From Pseudomonas fluorescens NCIMB 11764 (GTDB lineage: Bacteria > Pseudomonadota > Gammaproteobacteria > Pseudomonadales > Pseudomonadaceae), in assembly GCF_000293885.2 (NCBI RefSeq), contig NZ_CP010945.1, forward strand, positions 682,001-746,000: DNA of 64,000 bases. The letters run 5' to 3'. Position 1 is the first letter of the stretch. Every line of letters begins with the position of its first letter. Below are positions 55,304 to 63,733 of this stretch, one piece after another. The position numbers and the translations under genes are program-made. Below the pieces are notes generated by a model. It saw only the letters and a list, made by a program, of their open reading frames with translations. It was not told where the DNA came from and ran no database searches.

Positions 55304-55897
55304 TTAAATGCTCCAGCGAGCACTCAACAGACGTTCATTCAACAGGTTCGGATCGAGCGGCTTCGGCCGTCGCGCCATGGCGCTGAAAAACAGCTCCAGG
55401 GATTCGTTCAAACGTTCTTCCAGCTCTGGCGCCAGTTGCGCTTGTGCGCTGCCTTCACCGTAAGCGATCTGGCTGTCCGCAGCGAAAATCCCGTGGAGCA
55501 TTTCCTGGGCCTTCAACGCCGACAACACCGGTTTGAGTGCGTAATCCACCGCCAGCATGTGGGCGATGCTGCCGCCGGTAGCCATCGGCAAAACCACTTT
55601 GTGGGCCAGGGCGCGTTCGGGCAGCAGGTCCAGTACGGTTTTCAGTGCGCCGGAGAACGATGCCTTGTACACCGGCGTCGCGATCAGCAGGCCGTCGGCG
55701 TTTTCAATCTGTTGCAGCAGGTCGATCACCTTCGGGCTGTCGAAACGTGCGTGCAGCAAGTCTTCGGCCGGGAAGTCCCGCACCTGGTAACTCACCACCT
55801 CCACACCCTGTTCCTGCAACCAGCGTTGGGAGCGCTCCAGCAGCACCCCGGAACGGGAGCGTTGACTCGGACTGCCACCCAGTGAGACGACCAGCAT
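55304..55897 (-). CDS. ssuE: NADPH-dependent FMN reductase SsuE
   Basis: A 197-aa flavodoxin-like reductase supplying FMNH2 to SsuD. N-terminal [17 protein letters not shown] and [19 protein letters not shown] motifs are characteristic. First gene of the leftward ssuEADCBF unit; ssuA starts 102 bp later. The upstream 216 bp to lsfA contain the lsfA terminator and an AT-rich stretch (about 55975-56035) likely to hold the sulfur-starvation promoter; I cannot place a CysB site. Confidence 0.93.
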   Translation of the reverse strand: MLVVSLGGSPSQRSRSGVLLERSQRWLQEQGVEVVSYQVRDFPAEDLLHARFDSPKVIDLLQQIENADGLLIATPVYKASFSGALKTVLDLLPERALAHKVVLPMATGGSIAHMLAVDYALKPVLSALKAQEMLHGIFAADSQIAYGEGSAQAQLAPELEERLNESLELFFSAMARRPKPLDPNLLNERLLSARWSI

Positions 55898-56048
55898 TCA
55901 GACGATTCCTTGAACGGTGTTGGCGATTCGCCGTGTGCGATCTCGCTTCGATGAAGAGACCTTAACAGGCGAGTCATATATCTTTAAATCATATTTATTC
56001 ATTTGGTTATTCGATACAGAGATATACGGCGCCGTGTTTTCCAGGCAT

Positions 56049-56070
56049 AAAAAGGCCGTCGAAACGGCCT
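56049..56070 (-). terminator. Rho-independent terminator of lsfA
   Basis: On the minus strand AGGCCGT-TTCG-ACGGCCT is followed by TTTTT, about 44 bp past the lsfA stop. Confidence 0.85.
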
Positions 56071-56113
56071 GAAATGCCTGTTCTTCGGATAACTTGAACC
56101 ATGTGCTGAAGGT

Positions 56114-56752
56114 TTACTTGTTCGGTTGCGGCGTCAGACGCAGGTACGGCTTCACCGCGCGATAGCCCTTGGGAAAGCGTTTCTTGATTTCATCCGGGTC
56201 CTGCAGCGACGGCACGATCACCACTTCTTCACCGTCCTTCCAGTTGGCCGGGGTGGCCACCTTGTAGTTGTCGGTGAGTTGCAGCGAGTCGATCACCCGC
56301 AGGATTTCATGGAAGTTACGGCCGGTGCTGGCCGGGTAGGTGATGGTCAGCCGAACCTTTTTGTTCGGGTCGATCACGAACAGCGAACGCACGGTCAAAG
56401 TGTCGTTGGCGTTCGGGTGAATCAGGTCGTACAGGTCCGACACCTTGCGGTCAGCGTCGGCCAGGATCGGGAAGTTGACGGTCGTGTTCTGGGTTTCGTT
56501 GATGTCCTCGATCCACTTGTGGTGCGAGTCCACCGGGTCCACGGACAGCGCAATGGCCTTGACCCCGCGCTTGGCGAATTCATCCTTGAGCTTGGCGGTG
56601 AAGCCCAGCTCCGTGGTGCACACTGGGGTGAAGTCTGCCGGGTGGGAGAACAGCACGCCCCAACTATCGCCCAGCCATTCATGGAAACGGATGGTGCCGA
56701 CGCTGGAATCCTGCTCGAAATCGGGGGCGATGTCGCCGAGTCTGATGCTCAT
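56114..56752 (-). CDS. lsfA: 1-Cys peroxiredoxin LsfA
   Basis: A 212-aa Prx6-type peroxiredoxin; peroxidatic cysteine C45 in HPADFTPVCTTELG, with no resolving cysteine in the usual place. In P. putida lsfA is a sulfate-starvation gene adjacent to ssu, and the same linkage appears here. It probably protects against oxidants made by flavin-dependent desulfonation (inference). Confidence 0.93.
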   Translation of the reverse strand: MSIRLGDIAPDFEQDSSVGTIRFHEWLGDSWGVLFSHPADFTPVCTTELGFTAKLKDEFAKRGVKAIALSVDPVDSHHKWIEDINETQNTTVNFPILADADRKVSDLYDLIHPNANDTLTVRSLFVIDPNKKVRLTITYPASTGRNFHEILRVIDSLQLTDNYKVATPANWKDGEEVVIVPSLQDPDEIKKRFPKGYRAVKPYLRLTPQPNK

Positions 56753-56984
56753 GGTGGGCTCCTGATGAGTGTGATGTAGAACTCAACTGTAGCTCGTGTT
56801 GGGGATCATACAAAAAGAATATATATCTCGATTATTAGACCGAAAATGAATATTAAATAACTGTTCACTGGACCCGCCAATCCATCGCGACGACTATCGT
56901 TTCCAAGGTTCGAGAAGGCCTTGAGTTGCTGCAAAAGAGGGAAATCAGGGCGGGATTACGGGGGTGACCCCGCTCTGGAAACGC

Positions 56985-57025
56985 AAAAGCCCCGCCCGGC
57001 GTGATGCCGGGCGGGGCTTTTTTTT
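56985..57025. terminator. Strong bidirectional terminator after the first OprD-family gene
   Basis: AGCCCCGCCCGGC/GCCGGGCGGGGCT stem with a 5-nt loop, A-run on one side and T-run on the other. It lies 20 bp downstream of the leftward porin stop. The rest of 56753-56984 is AT-rich at its lsfA end, with no gene. Confidence 0.92.
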
Positions 57026-57045
57026 CAGCGGTTACGCGAGCGCTA

Positions 57046-58413
57046 TTACAACAGCGGGATCGAGTAGCTGACGATCAGGCGGTTTTCGTCCTGGTCGCGT
57101 TGACCTGGGATGTCGTTGCGCCAGGTAGCGTTTTTCCACATCAGGCCCAGGTTTTTCAACGGGCCTTCCGGTACGACGTAACCAATGGTCAGGTCGCGTT
57201 CCCACTCGGAGCGGCCAGTAGCGTTGACGTTGACTTGGCGGGCGCCTACTTTACCGGAGGTGTCGATGTTATCGCCACGCAGGTAAACCACACCGGCGGT
57301 CAGGCCAGGAACGCCAACCTTGGCGAAGTCGTACGAGTAGCGAGCTTGCCATGTACGTTCACCGGCACGGGCGAACTTGGCGATCTGCATGTCAGTGGTG
57401 ATGTAAGCCGACGAACCGTCACCTTGGTTAAGCCAAGGGAAGTCGCTGTTACCGTTGCTGACCTGGTAGCCACCACCGAAGGTATGACCTGAAACGGAGT
57501 ACAGGAACAAGCCGCTGTACAGGTTGTTGTCAACCTTGCCTTTGGTGATGCCAGTGCCGTAGTCACCGGTGGTGTAGTAGGCAGAGTCATGGCCATTAGC
57601 GCCATCATCACGGCTGTTGAAGTAACGGAAGTCAGACTTCAACACACCCGGACCGATTGCCCAGTTGTGAACCAGACCCAGGAAGTGCTGCTTGTAGAAA
57701 TCTTCCAGGTTGCCGTAGTAGTACTGGGCAGTCAGGTCTTTGGTGATTTTGTAGTCACCGCCACCATAGATGAACTTGTTGCTGTCCCGACCGGCTGCGG
57801 TGTGAGCGTTGGCACCCGCAATCGACAACTCTTCGTTGTTGCTGGAGTTACGGCCCTTGGCGTGCTCGATCTGACCACCAACCAGTGTCAGGTCCTTGAT
57901 GTCGTTCGTAGTGATCTGACCACCCTGGAAGGTTTGCGGCAGCATGCGACCGTCGTTGGTCACGATAACCGGCAGTTTTGGCTGCAGGGTGCCCAGCTTC
58001 AGTTCGGTCTGGGAGATCTTGGCTTTGGCAGTCAGGCCCAGGCTGGAGAAGTTATCAACCGCTTCGCCGTTGGATTTGCTTGGGAAAACAGTGCCGCCGT
58101 ACGAAGTTGCCGTGGCGCCGTTGGTACCGCCGCCGGAATCCAGACGCACGCCCAGCAGGCCGATCGCGTCGATACCAAAGCCGACGGTGCCTTGGGTGTA
58201 GCCGGAGGTGTAGCGCAGATCGAAGCCTTGGCCCCACTCTTCTTGCTTGTTCTGAGCCTTGGCAGCTTTGGTATCGCCGTCACGGTTATCGGTATTGATG
58301 TAGAAGTTACGCAGCCCCAATGTAGCCTTGCTGTCTTCGATGAAACCGGCGGCGCCTGCCTGCTGCGCCAAAACCCCTACGGCCACAGCCAGGGCCAAAG
58401 TGGACTTGTTCAT
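57046..58413 (-). CDS. OprD-family outer-membrane porin, copy 1
   Basis: A 455-aa OprD-type substrate-specific porin from the ATG at 58413 (MNKSTLALAVAVGVLAQQAG signal, cleaved near AGA-A). The mature part has alternating beta-strand patterns, the KEEWGQGFDLRYTSGYTQG-like first hairpins, LPVIVTNDGRMLPQTFQG on the constriction side and a final YSIPLL ending in an aromatic-less Leu. The first 30 residues are nearly identical to the upstream paralogue at 58788. Substrate unknown; proximity to ssu suggests sulfonates, but this is only context. Confidence 0.88.
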   Translation of the reverse strand: MNKSTLALAVAVGVLAQQAGAAGFIEDSKATLGLRNFYINTDNRDGDTKAAKAQNKQEEWGQGFDLRYTSGYTQGTVGFGIDAIGLLGVRLDSGGGTNGATATSYGGTVFPSKSNGEAVDNFSSLGLTAKAKISQTELKLGTLQPKLPVIVTNDGRMLPQTFQGGQITTNDIKDLTLVGGQIEHAKGRNSSNNEELSIAGANAHTAAGRDSNKFIYGGGDYKITKDLTAQYYYGNLEDFYKQHFLGLVHNWAIGPGVLKSDFRYFNSRDDGANGHDSAYYTTGDYGTGITKGKVDNNLYSGLFLYSVSGHTFGGGYQVSNGNSDFPWLNQGDGSSAYITTDMQIAKFARAGERTWQARYSYDFAKVGVPGLTAGVVYLRGDNIDTSGKVGARQVNVNATGRSEWERDLTIGYVVPEGPLKNLGLMWKNATWRNDIPGQRDQDENRLIVSYSIPLL

Positions 58414-58593
58414 TGTTTCGCTCCTCTCGTTTCTAATTTTTTCGGTCCTGAGTCGAATGCTCTGGATCCTGAAATGCGCGTGTGCCGCTGTCCGCGATCC
58501 GCACGCCACTCAACCGAAGGCTCTAAGTCAACGGTCTGACTGCGGAAAATGGGCCGGCATGGTAAACGGAAAAAACTCAATTCATTCTTTTTT

Positions 58594-58622
58594 AATGCCG
58601 TACGGGAATAAAAGACGGCATT
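58594..58622. promoter_or_regulatory. Inverted repeat upstream of OprD copy 1
   Basis: AATGCCGT and ACGGCATT, 13 bp apart, with GGGAATAAAA inside. It resembles in position and flanks (ttcttttt...gggaat) the repeat upstream of OprD copy 2, so it is a candidate shared operator. The remaining 58414-58787 holds an untranslated leader and a terminator. Confidence 0.4.
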
Positions 58623-58742
58623 TTGATCGCCAAGGGACACTAGTATCGGCCCCGACGGGATTCACTTTAGGGATTTATCTTAAAAGCTAAAAAGAATATT
58701 AAATTACTGATCAATACCTAATTCGAATATTAAAAAGAACGC

Positions 58743-58771
58743 AAAAAAAAGCCCCGCCGACCGGCGAGGCT
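58743..58771 (-). terminator. Rho-independent terminator of OprD copy 2
   Basis: On the minus strand AGCCTCGCCGG-TC-GGCGGGGCT is followed by eight T, 17 bp past the porin stop. Confidence 0.88.
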
Positions 58772-58787
58772 CTCTTCGCGAAGCTTG

Positions 58788-60113
58788 TTACATGAAGCTG
58801 TAGGTGTAGTTGAAGATCAGACGGGTCTGGTCTTGGGCGGTGATGTTGTCGCCGCGATAGGTACCGTGACGCAGTGTTGTGCCAAATCCTTTAAGCGCAC
58901 CTGTTTGAATTACGTAATCCACACGCAGGTCGCGCTCCCACTCGGTCAGGTCTTTACCCACACCATTGGACGCTTTGATGTTCTCGCCACGCAGATAGAC
59001 GGCCGACGCCTTCAGGCCCGGAACCCCCAGAGAGGCGAAGTCATAAGTGTACTGACCGAAGGTGGTGTTTTCGCCTGCACGGACGAAACCGTTGATCATC
59101 GAGTCAGTGAACAGATAGAAGCTGGCGCCCGCCGCCCCTTCGTTGCGACCATTGCCATCGACCACGCTGCCCTGGTTCAGATATACGAAACCGCCGTCGT
59201 CGCTGACACGCTGGTGACCGACCAGGAAAGCACTGCCACCCAAGGTGTAAGTGAACATGGCGCTCCAGGTCGTGTTATCAACCTCGCCTGGGGTCTTGGC
59301 GTAGCCGTTGTTGTTGTTGAAGCGATAACCCGCATCACCATTCTTGCCGTCGGAGCTGCTGTCGAAGTAGCGCAGGTCGGTCTTGAAAGACTGGTTGTTG
59401 CTGATCGGGAAGACGTGCACGAGGCCGAAGAAGTTTTGCTTGTAATAATCTTCCAGGTTCGCGTGGTAGTACTGCAGCGTCAGGTCCTTGGTAACCTTCC
59501 AGTCAGCACCGGCGTAACGGAACTGGTTGCTTTCTTCGGTACCGCCAGCCACTGCCAGGCCGGTGGTGTTCGAGGATGCGCGACCCGCTGCATGCTCAAG
59601 TTGACCGACGTTGAACGTGAAGTTGTCGATCTCCTTCGAGGTGATGGTGCCACCCTCGAAAGTCTGTGGAAGCAGACGGCTGTCGTTCGCGACCAGGATC
59701 GGCATGTTGGGTTGCAGCGCGCCACCCAAGTGGGCCTCGGTTTTCGAGAATCGCGCTTTGACGTTACCCGCTACGCGGCTCCATGGGTCGGATGCCGAGC
59801 CGTCGCTGTCGCTTGGGAAAAAGTTGCTGTTGTCCGGGTGATGACCACGACCACCGTCCAGATGGATGCCCACCAGCGCCTGGGCGTCAAAACCAAACCC
59901 AACTAAGCCTTGAGTGAAACCGGACAGGTAATCGAACTTGAAGCCTTGAGCGGTTTCGCGCTGATCGTTGGCAGTCCCTTCGCGGGTATCAGCGTTGTAA
60001 TACATCGTCCGAGAACTGACGGAAGCCTTGCTGTCTTCGATGAAACCGGCGGCGCCTGCCTGCTGCGCCAAAACCCCTACGGCCACGGCCAAGGCCAAGG
60101 TGGACTTGTTCAT
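58788..60113 (-). CDS. OprD-family outer-membrane porin, copy 2
   Basis: A 441-aa OprD-type porin with the same signal peptide and first mature residues as copy 1 (MNKSTLALAVAVGVLAQQAG, then AGFIEDSKA). The sequences diverge after residue 30 but keep LVGFGFDAQALVGIHLDGG, PILVANDSRLLPQTFEGG and the terminal IFNYTYSFM. The terminal aromatic/Met fits a beta-barrel insertion signal. The 5' leader (tcgctcctctcgtttctaat-like) is also shared, so the 5' ends are recently duplicated or gene-converted. Substrate unknown. Confidence 0.88.
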   Translation of the reverse strand: MNKSTLALAVAVGVLAQQAGAAGFIEDSKASVSSRTMYYNADTREGTANDQRETAQGFKFDYLSGFTQGLVGFGFDAQALVGIHLDGGRGHHPDNSNFFPSDSDGSASDPWSRVAGNVKARFSKTEAHLGGALQPNMPILVANDSRLLPQTFEGGTITSKEIDNFTFNVGQLEHAAGRASSNTTGLAVAGGTEESNQFRYAGADWKVTKDLTLQYYHANLEDYYKQNFFGLVHVFPISNNQSFKTDLRYFDSSSDGKNGDAGYRFNNNNGYAKTPGEVDNTTWSAMFTYTLGGSAFLVGHQRVSDDGGFVYLNQGSVVDGNGRNEGAAGASFYLFTDSMINGFVRAGENTTFGQYTYDFASLGVPGLKASAVYLRGENIKASNGVGKDLTEWERDLRVDYVIQTGALKGFGTTLRHGTYRGDNITAQDQTRLIFNYTYSFM

Positions 60114-60322
60114 TGTTAAGCTCCTCTCGTTTCTAATTCTTGTAGTCCTGGTCCTGAGTTCAAACGCTCGGGATCCTAGGATTGGCGATTAGCGCCAGAC
60201 CGTGACCTACAAGTCAATCGTAACTATCTGTGTCTACGACCATGGTCTAATCCCCGTCAATTCGGTCCATGCGGGTTTATGACGTCGCCATAAACCTAAA
60301 AAGAAGTCTGTGCTTCTTTTTC

Positions 60323-60382
60323 ATACCCTTTGGGAATGAGCTCGCTGAAAAAACCCTTCCAAAGCTAATTCCCAAAAGGTAT
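60323..60382. promoter_or_regulatory. Inverted repeat upstream of OprD copy 2
   Basis: ATACCCTTTGGGAAT at 60323 and ATTCCCAAAAGGTAT at 60368 match in inverse orientation at 14 of 15 positions, 30 bp apart. Candidate two-site operator for the leftward porin promoter. Nothing else recognisable in 60114-60514. Confidence 0.45.
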
Positions 60383-60514
60383 TTAATTTTATTTTTTTAG
60401 ATGAATTGGGTTTAAAAACCCGTTTTCAATCTCATCGAAAGCAACGCCATGACGGCCAAGCGCGCACTATCCAGATCAATTGTTACAGTTTGTGTATCGG
60501 TGTTATTTCTTTGA

Positions 60515-60778
60515 GTGCTCCAAACCAGCTGGACCGCTGATTCGGTACCGGTGCAGAAAATCGCCAAACTGACCGGTGCCAATACCGCCGATGTGCCGGA
60601 ACTGCTGGCCGGTTCGGCTTTCCCGGACGCGAAGGCACAGGAGACCACCGCGCTGCTGGACAGCGGCACGGCGAAGGCCATGGGTGAGACGGCGAAGTTC
60701 TTGAAGGAACAAGGGAAGGTTGAGACGGTGCTGCCAGATTACTCGCCGTATATCAGCGCGAAATTCGTCACCGAGTAA
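60515..60778 (+). pseudogene. 3' fragment of a sulfonate/taurine-type binding-protein gene
   Basis: Open for 87 codons from a GTG. The residues after about position 10 (VQKIAKLTGANTADVPELLA, then FLKEQGKVETVLPDYSPYIS) read like the C-terminal end of a TauA/SsuA-family periplasmic binding protein. There is no signal peptide, N-lobe or ribosome-binding site. About three quarters of the gene is missing, and the truncation point falls in the porin's upstream region. Probably a leftover of a transporter gene deleted here. Confidence 0.75.
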
Positions 60779-60789
60779 CACACAAACCC

Positions 60790-60922
60790 TGTGGCGAGGG
60801 AGCTTGCTCCCGCTGGGCTGCGCAGCAGCCCCAAAACAGGCAAACGCGTTATGTCTGACTTATCGCGTTGCCGGGTTTGGGTGCCCTTCGGCCCCCAGCG
60901 GGAGCAAGCTCCCTCGCCACAA
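60790..60922. repeat. Long palindromic repeat (REPIN-like), family A copy 7
   Basis: Intact ends. It separates the binding-protein fragment and argA, which are convergent. Confidence 0.9.
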
Positions 60923-60932
60923 AAGCCTGCGG

Positions 60933-62231
60933 TTACAGGGCTTTTTCGAAGATCTTCGAATTACGCTGATAGTTGTACAGCGACGCCCGCGCCGACGGCA
61001 GGCGCTCGACGCTGCTCGGCACGAAGCCACGCTCACGGAACCAGTGGGCGGTCCGGGTGGTGAGGACGAACAGCGTCTTCAACCCCTGAGCCCGAGCGCG
61101 GGTTTCGATCCGCTCCAACAGCTCATCCCCACGGCCACCATGCCGGTACTCCGGGTTCACCGCCAGGCACGCCAGCTCCCCCGCATCCGAATCGGCAATC
61201 TGATACAGCGCCGCACACGCGATGATCATGCCTTCGCGCTCGACCACACTGAACTGCTCGATTTCGCGCTCCAGCACTTCGCGCGAACGACGCACCAGAA
61301 TCCCCTGCTCTTCCAGCGGGCTGATCAGGTCCAGCAGACCGCCAACGTCTTCAATCGCGGCTTCACGCACGACTTCGAATTGTTCCTGCGCCACCAGCGT
61401 ACCACCACCGTCACGGGTGAACAGTTCGGTCAACAGTGCGCCGTCCTCGACGTAACTGACGATATGACTGCGCGCCACGCCGCCACGGCAAGCTTCAGCC
61501 GCAGCGTCCAGCAATTCGCCCTGATAGTTATTGCCCAGACGCTGCAAATGCGCCGGCACTTGCTGCGGACGCAGTTCACGCACCAGACGCCCGTTTTCAT
61601 CGATCAAACCCAGGTCGGCACCGAACAGCAGCAGTTTATCGGCCCCCAGATCAATGGCCGCGCGGGTCGCCACGTCTTCACACGCGAGGTTGAAAATCTC
61701 ACCGGTCGGCGAGTAACCCAACGGCGACAGCAACACGATGGAGCGCTCGTCCAGCAGGCGATTGATGCCTTTGCGGTCAACCCGGCGCACTTCGCCGGTG
61801 TGGTGATAGTCGACGCCTTCGAGCACACCGATCGGCCGTGCGGTCACCAAGTTGCCGCTGGCGACCCGCAGGCGCGAGCCCTGCATCGGCGACGAAGCCA
61901 TGTCCATCGACAGCCGTGCTTCGATGGCAATGCGCAGCTGGCCGACGGCATCGATCACGCACTCGAGGGTCGCCGCATCGGTGATGCGCATCCCGTGGTG
62001 GTAATGCGGGGTCAGGCCACGCGCGGCCAGGCGGGTTTCGATCTGCGGGCGGGAGCCGTGAACCAGCACCAGTCGCACGCCGAGGCTGTGCAGCAGCACC
62101 AGGTCGTGGACGATATTGCCGAAGTTCGGGTGCTCCACCCCGTCGCCGGGCAGCATGACGACGAAGGTGCAATCGCGGTGGGCGTTGATGTAAGGCGAAG
62201 CGTGACGAAGCCAATTAACGTATTCGGGCAT
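60933..62231 (-). CDS. argA: N-acetylglutamate synthase
   Basis: A 432-aa first enzyme of arginine synthesis. N-terminal amino-acid-kinase-like domain (residues 1-280; FVVMLPGDGVEHPNFGNIVH start, VLVHGSRPQIE) binds arginine for feedback control. A C-terminal GNAT domain (about 285-432) has the acetyl-CoA loop EYRHGGRGDELLERIE. Normal length for Pseudomonas. It is followed downstream by a family A palindrome and preceded by argE in the same direction across 182 bp. Confidence 0.96.
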   Translation of the reverse strand: MPEYVNWLRHASPYINAHRDCTFVVMLPGDGVEHPNFGNIVHDLVLLHSLGVRLVLVHGSRPQIETRLAARGLTPHYHHGMRITDAATLECVIDAVGQLRIAIEARLSMDMASSPMQGSRLRVASGNLVTARPIGVLEGVDYHHTGEVRRVDRKGINRLLDERSIVLLSPLGYSPTGEIFNLACEDVATRAAIDLGADKLLLFGADLGLIDENGRLVRELRPQQVPAHLQRLGNNYQGELLDAAAEACRGGVARSHIVSYVEDGALLTELFTRDGGGTLVAQEQFEVVREAAIEDVGGLLDLISPLEEQGILVRRSREVLEREIEQFSVVEREGMIIACAALYQIADSDAGELACLAVNPEYRHGGRGDELLERIETRARAQGLKTLFVLTTRTAHWFRERGFVPSSVERLPSARASLYNYQRNSKIFEKAL

Positions 62232-62374
62232 GAACCTGGGCCTGTAAATAAATAGCAGCCAAAAAATGGGCGAAACGGAAAACGCACAGCGGGCTGATGG
62301 TTATCGTCGGAACAGGCTTGGCGACACGCGCGCTCTCCTCATGAATACGGGTTGGGGCATTGGCAATTTATACC

Positions 62375-62404
62375 TGTAGGAGTTGCCGAAGGCTGCGCCT
62401 ACAA
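62375..62404. repeat. Short extragenic palindrome
   Basis: tgtaggagttgcc...ggctgcgcctaca, a single arm of the Pseudomonas GTAGGAGC palindrome type also seen at 39613. Between argE and argA. Confidence 0.65.
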
Positions 62405-62413
62405 GGGTCGCGC

Positions 62414-63577
62414 TCAAGCCATTGGCGCTTGAGCCGGTGTCAGGCAGTAATGTTCGATCAGTTGCCGTAATAGATGCACGGTAGGCTGCAAACGTGACAT
62501 TTCGAGGTATTCCCCCGGTTGGTGCGCGCAGGCAATGTCGCCCGGGCCTAACACCACTGTTTCGCAGCCAAGACGCTGAAGATAAGGCGCTTCGGTGCCG
62601 AACGCCACTGCTTCGGCGCGATGACCCGTAAGCTTTTCCGCGACGCGCACCAATTCGGCGTCCTCGGCCTGCTCGAAGGGCGGCACTTCGGGGAACAGCG
62701 GCGCGTAATCGATCTTTACCTGATGCCGTTCGGCAACCGGGTTGAGTTTCTTCAGAATCTCCGCGCGCAGCATCTTGGGGTCCATGCCCGGCAGCGGACG
62801 CAGGTCGAATTCCAGCGAGCACTGGCCGCAGATGCGATTGGGGTTATCCCCGCCATGGATGCAGCCGAAGTTCATGGTCGGCACCGGTACGCCGAACTGC
62901 GGATTACGGTATTCGCGCTGCCACAACAGGCGCAGCCCGCGCAGTTCGCCGATGGCATCGTGCATGGCTTCGAGAGCGCTATGACCGAGGCGCGGGTCCG
63001 AGGAATGGCCGCTCTGACCGAGGATGTCGATGCGCTCCATCATGATGCCTTTGTGCATGCGGATCGGTTTCAGTCCGGTCGGCTCGCCGATCACCGCCGC
63101 CCGGCCCAACGGGCGTCCTGCTTGAGCCAAGGCACGGGCACCGGACATCGAGCTTTCTTCATCGCAAGTGGCGAGGATCAGCAACGGCTGTTTGAACGGC
63201 TGGTCGAGCAAGGGCTGGACGGCTTCGATGGCCAGGGCGAAAAAGCCTTTCATGTCGCAACTGCCCAGACCGACCCAGCGGCCATCGACTTCGGTCAGTT
63301 TCAGCGGATCGGTCTGCCATAGCGCGCCATCGAACGGCACAGTATCGCTATGTCCGGCAAGCACCAGACCACCGGGGCCGGAACCGAAACTGGCCAGCAG
63401 ATTGAATTTGCCGGGGCTGACCTGCTGGATATCGCAGGCAAACCCCAGGTCGCCGAGCCACGTCGCCAGCAAATCGATCACTGGACGGTTGGATTGATCG
63501 AGGCTGGCCTGGGTACAACTGACCGACGGCGTGGCAATCAGCGCAGCGAACTGATCTTTCATGGACGGCAAAGGCAT
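62414..63577 (-). CDS. argE: Acetylornithine deacetylase
   Basis: A 387-aa M20-family zinc amidohydrolase. The ATG at 63577 (MPLPSMKDQFAALIATPSVS) has GGAG 6 bp upstream; an ATG 4 codons earlier is less likely. Zinc-site motifs are LAGHSDTVPFDG and LATCDEESSM, with the GEPTGLKPIRMHKG lid-domain start. It would release ornithine from N-acetylornithine. Pseudomonads also use ArgJ recycling, so its role may be auxiliary. Adjacent to argA. Confidence 0.9.
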   Translation of the reverse strand: MPLPSMKDQFAALIATPSVSCTQASLDQSNRPVIDLLATWLGDLGFACDIQQVSPGKFNLLASFGSGPGGLVLAGHSDTVPFDGALWQTDPLKLTEVDGRWVGLGSCDMKGFFALAIEAVQPLLDQPFKQPLLILATCDEESSMSGARALAQAGRPLGRAAVIGEPTGLKPIRMHKGIMMERIDILGQSGHSSDPRLGHSALEAMHDAIGELRGLRLLWQREYRNPQFGVPVPTMNFGCIHGGDNPNRICGQCSLEFDLRPLPGMDPKMLRAEILKKLNPVAERHQVKIDYAPLFPEVPPFEQAEDAELVRVAEKLTGHRAEAVAFGTEAPYLQRLGCETVVLGPGDIACAHQPGEYLEMSRLQPTVHLLRQLIEHYCLTPAQAPMA

Positions 63578-63733
63578 CGCTGACTCCAACTCGCGAATTG
63601 AAGTCCATCATAGAACCATCCGGCGACAGGAATAAACCGTCGCGGCACCTAGGAACGTTCACTCCTGTACACTGCACGACCTTGGCAGCCACACATTCCC
63701 CCGGCTGCGCTCCCGATCCTGGATTTTCCGGCC

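Noticed and set aside
60412..60681. Leftward 89-codon frame upstream of OprD copy 2
   Set aside because: It is antisense to the binding-protein fragment and lacks an RBS.
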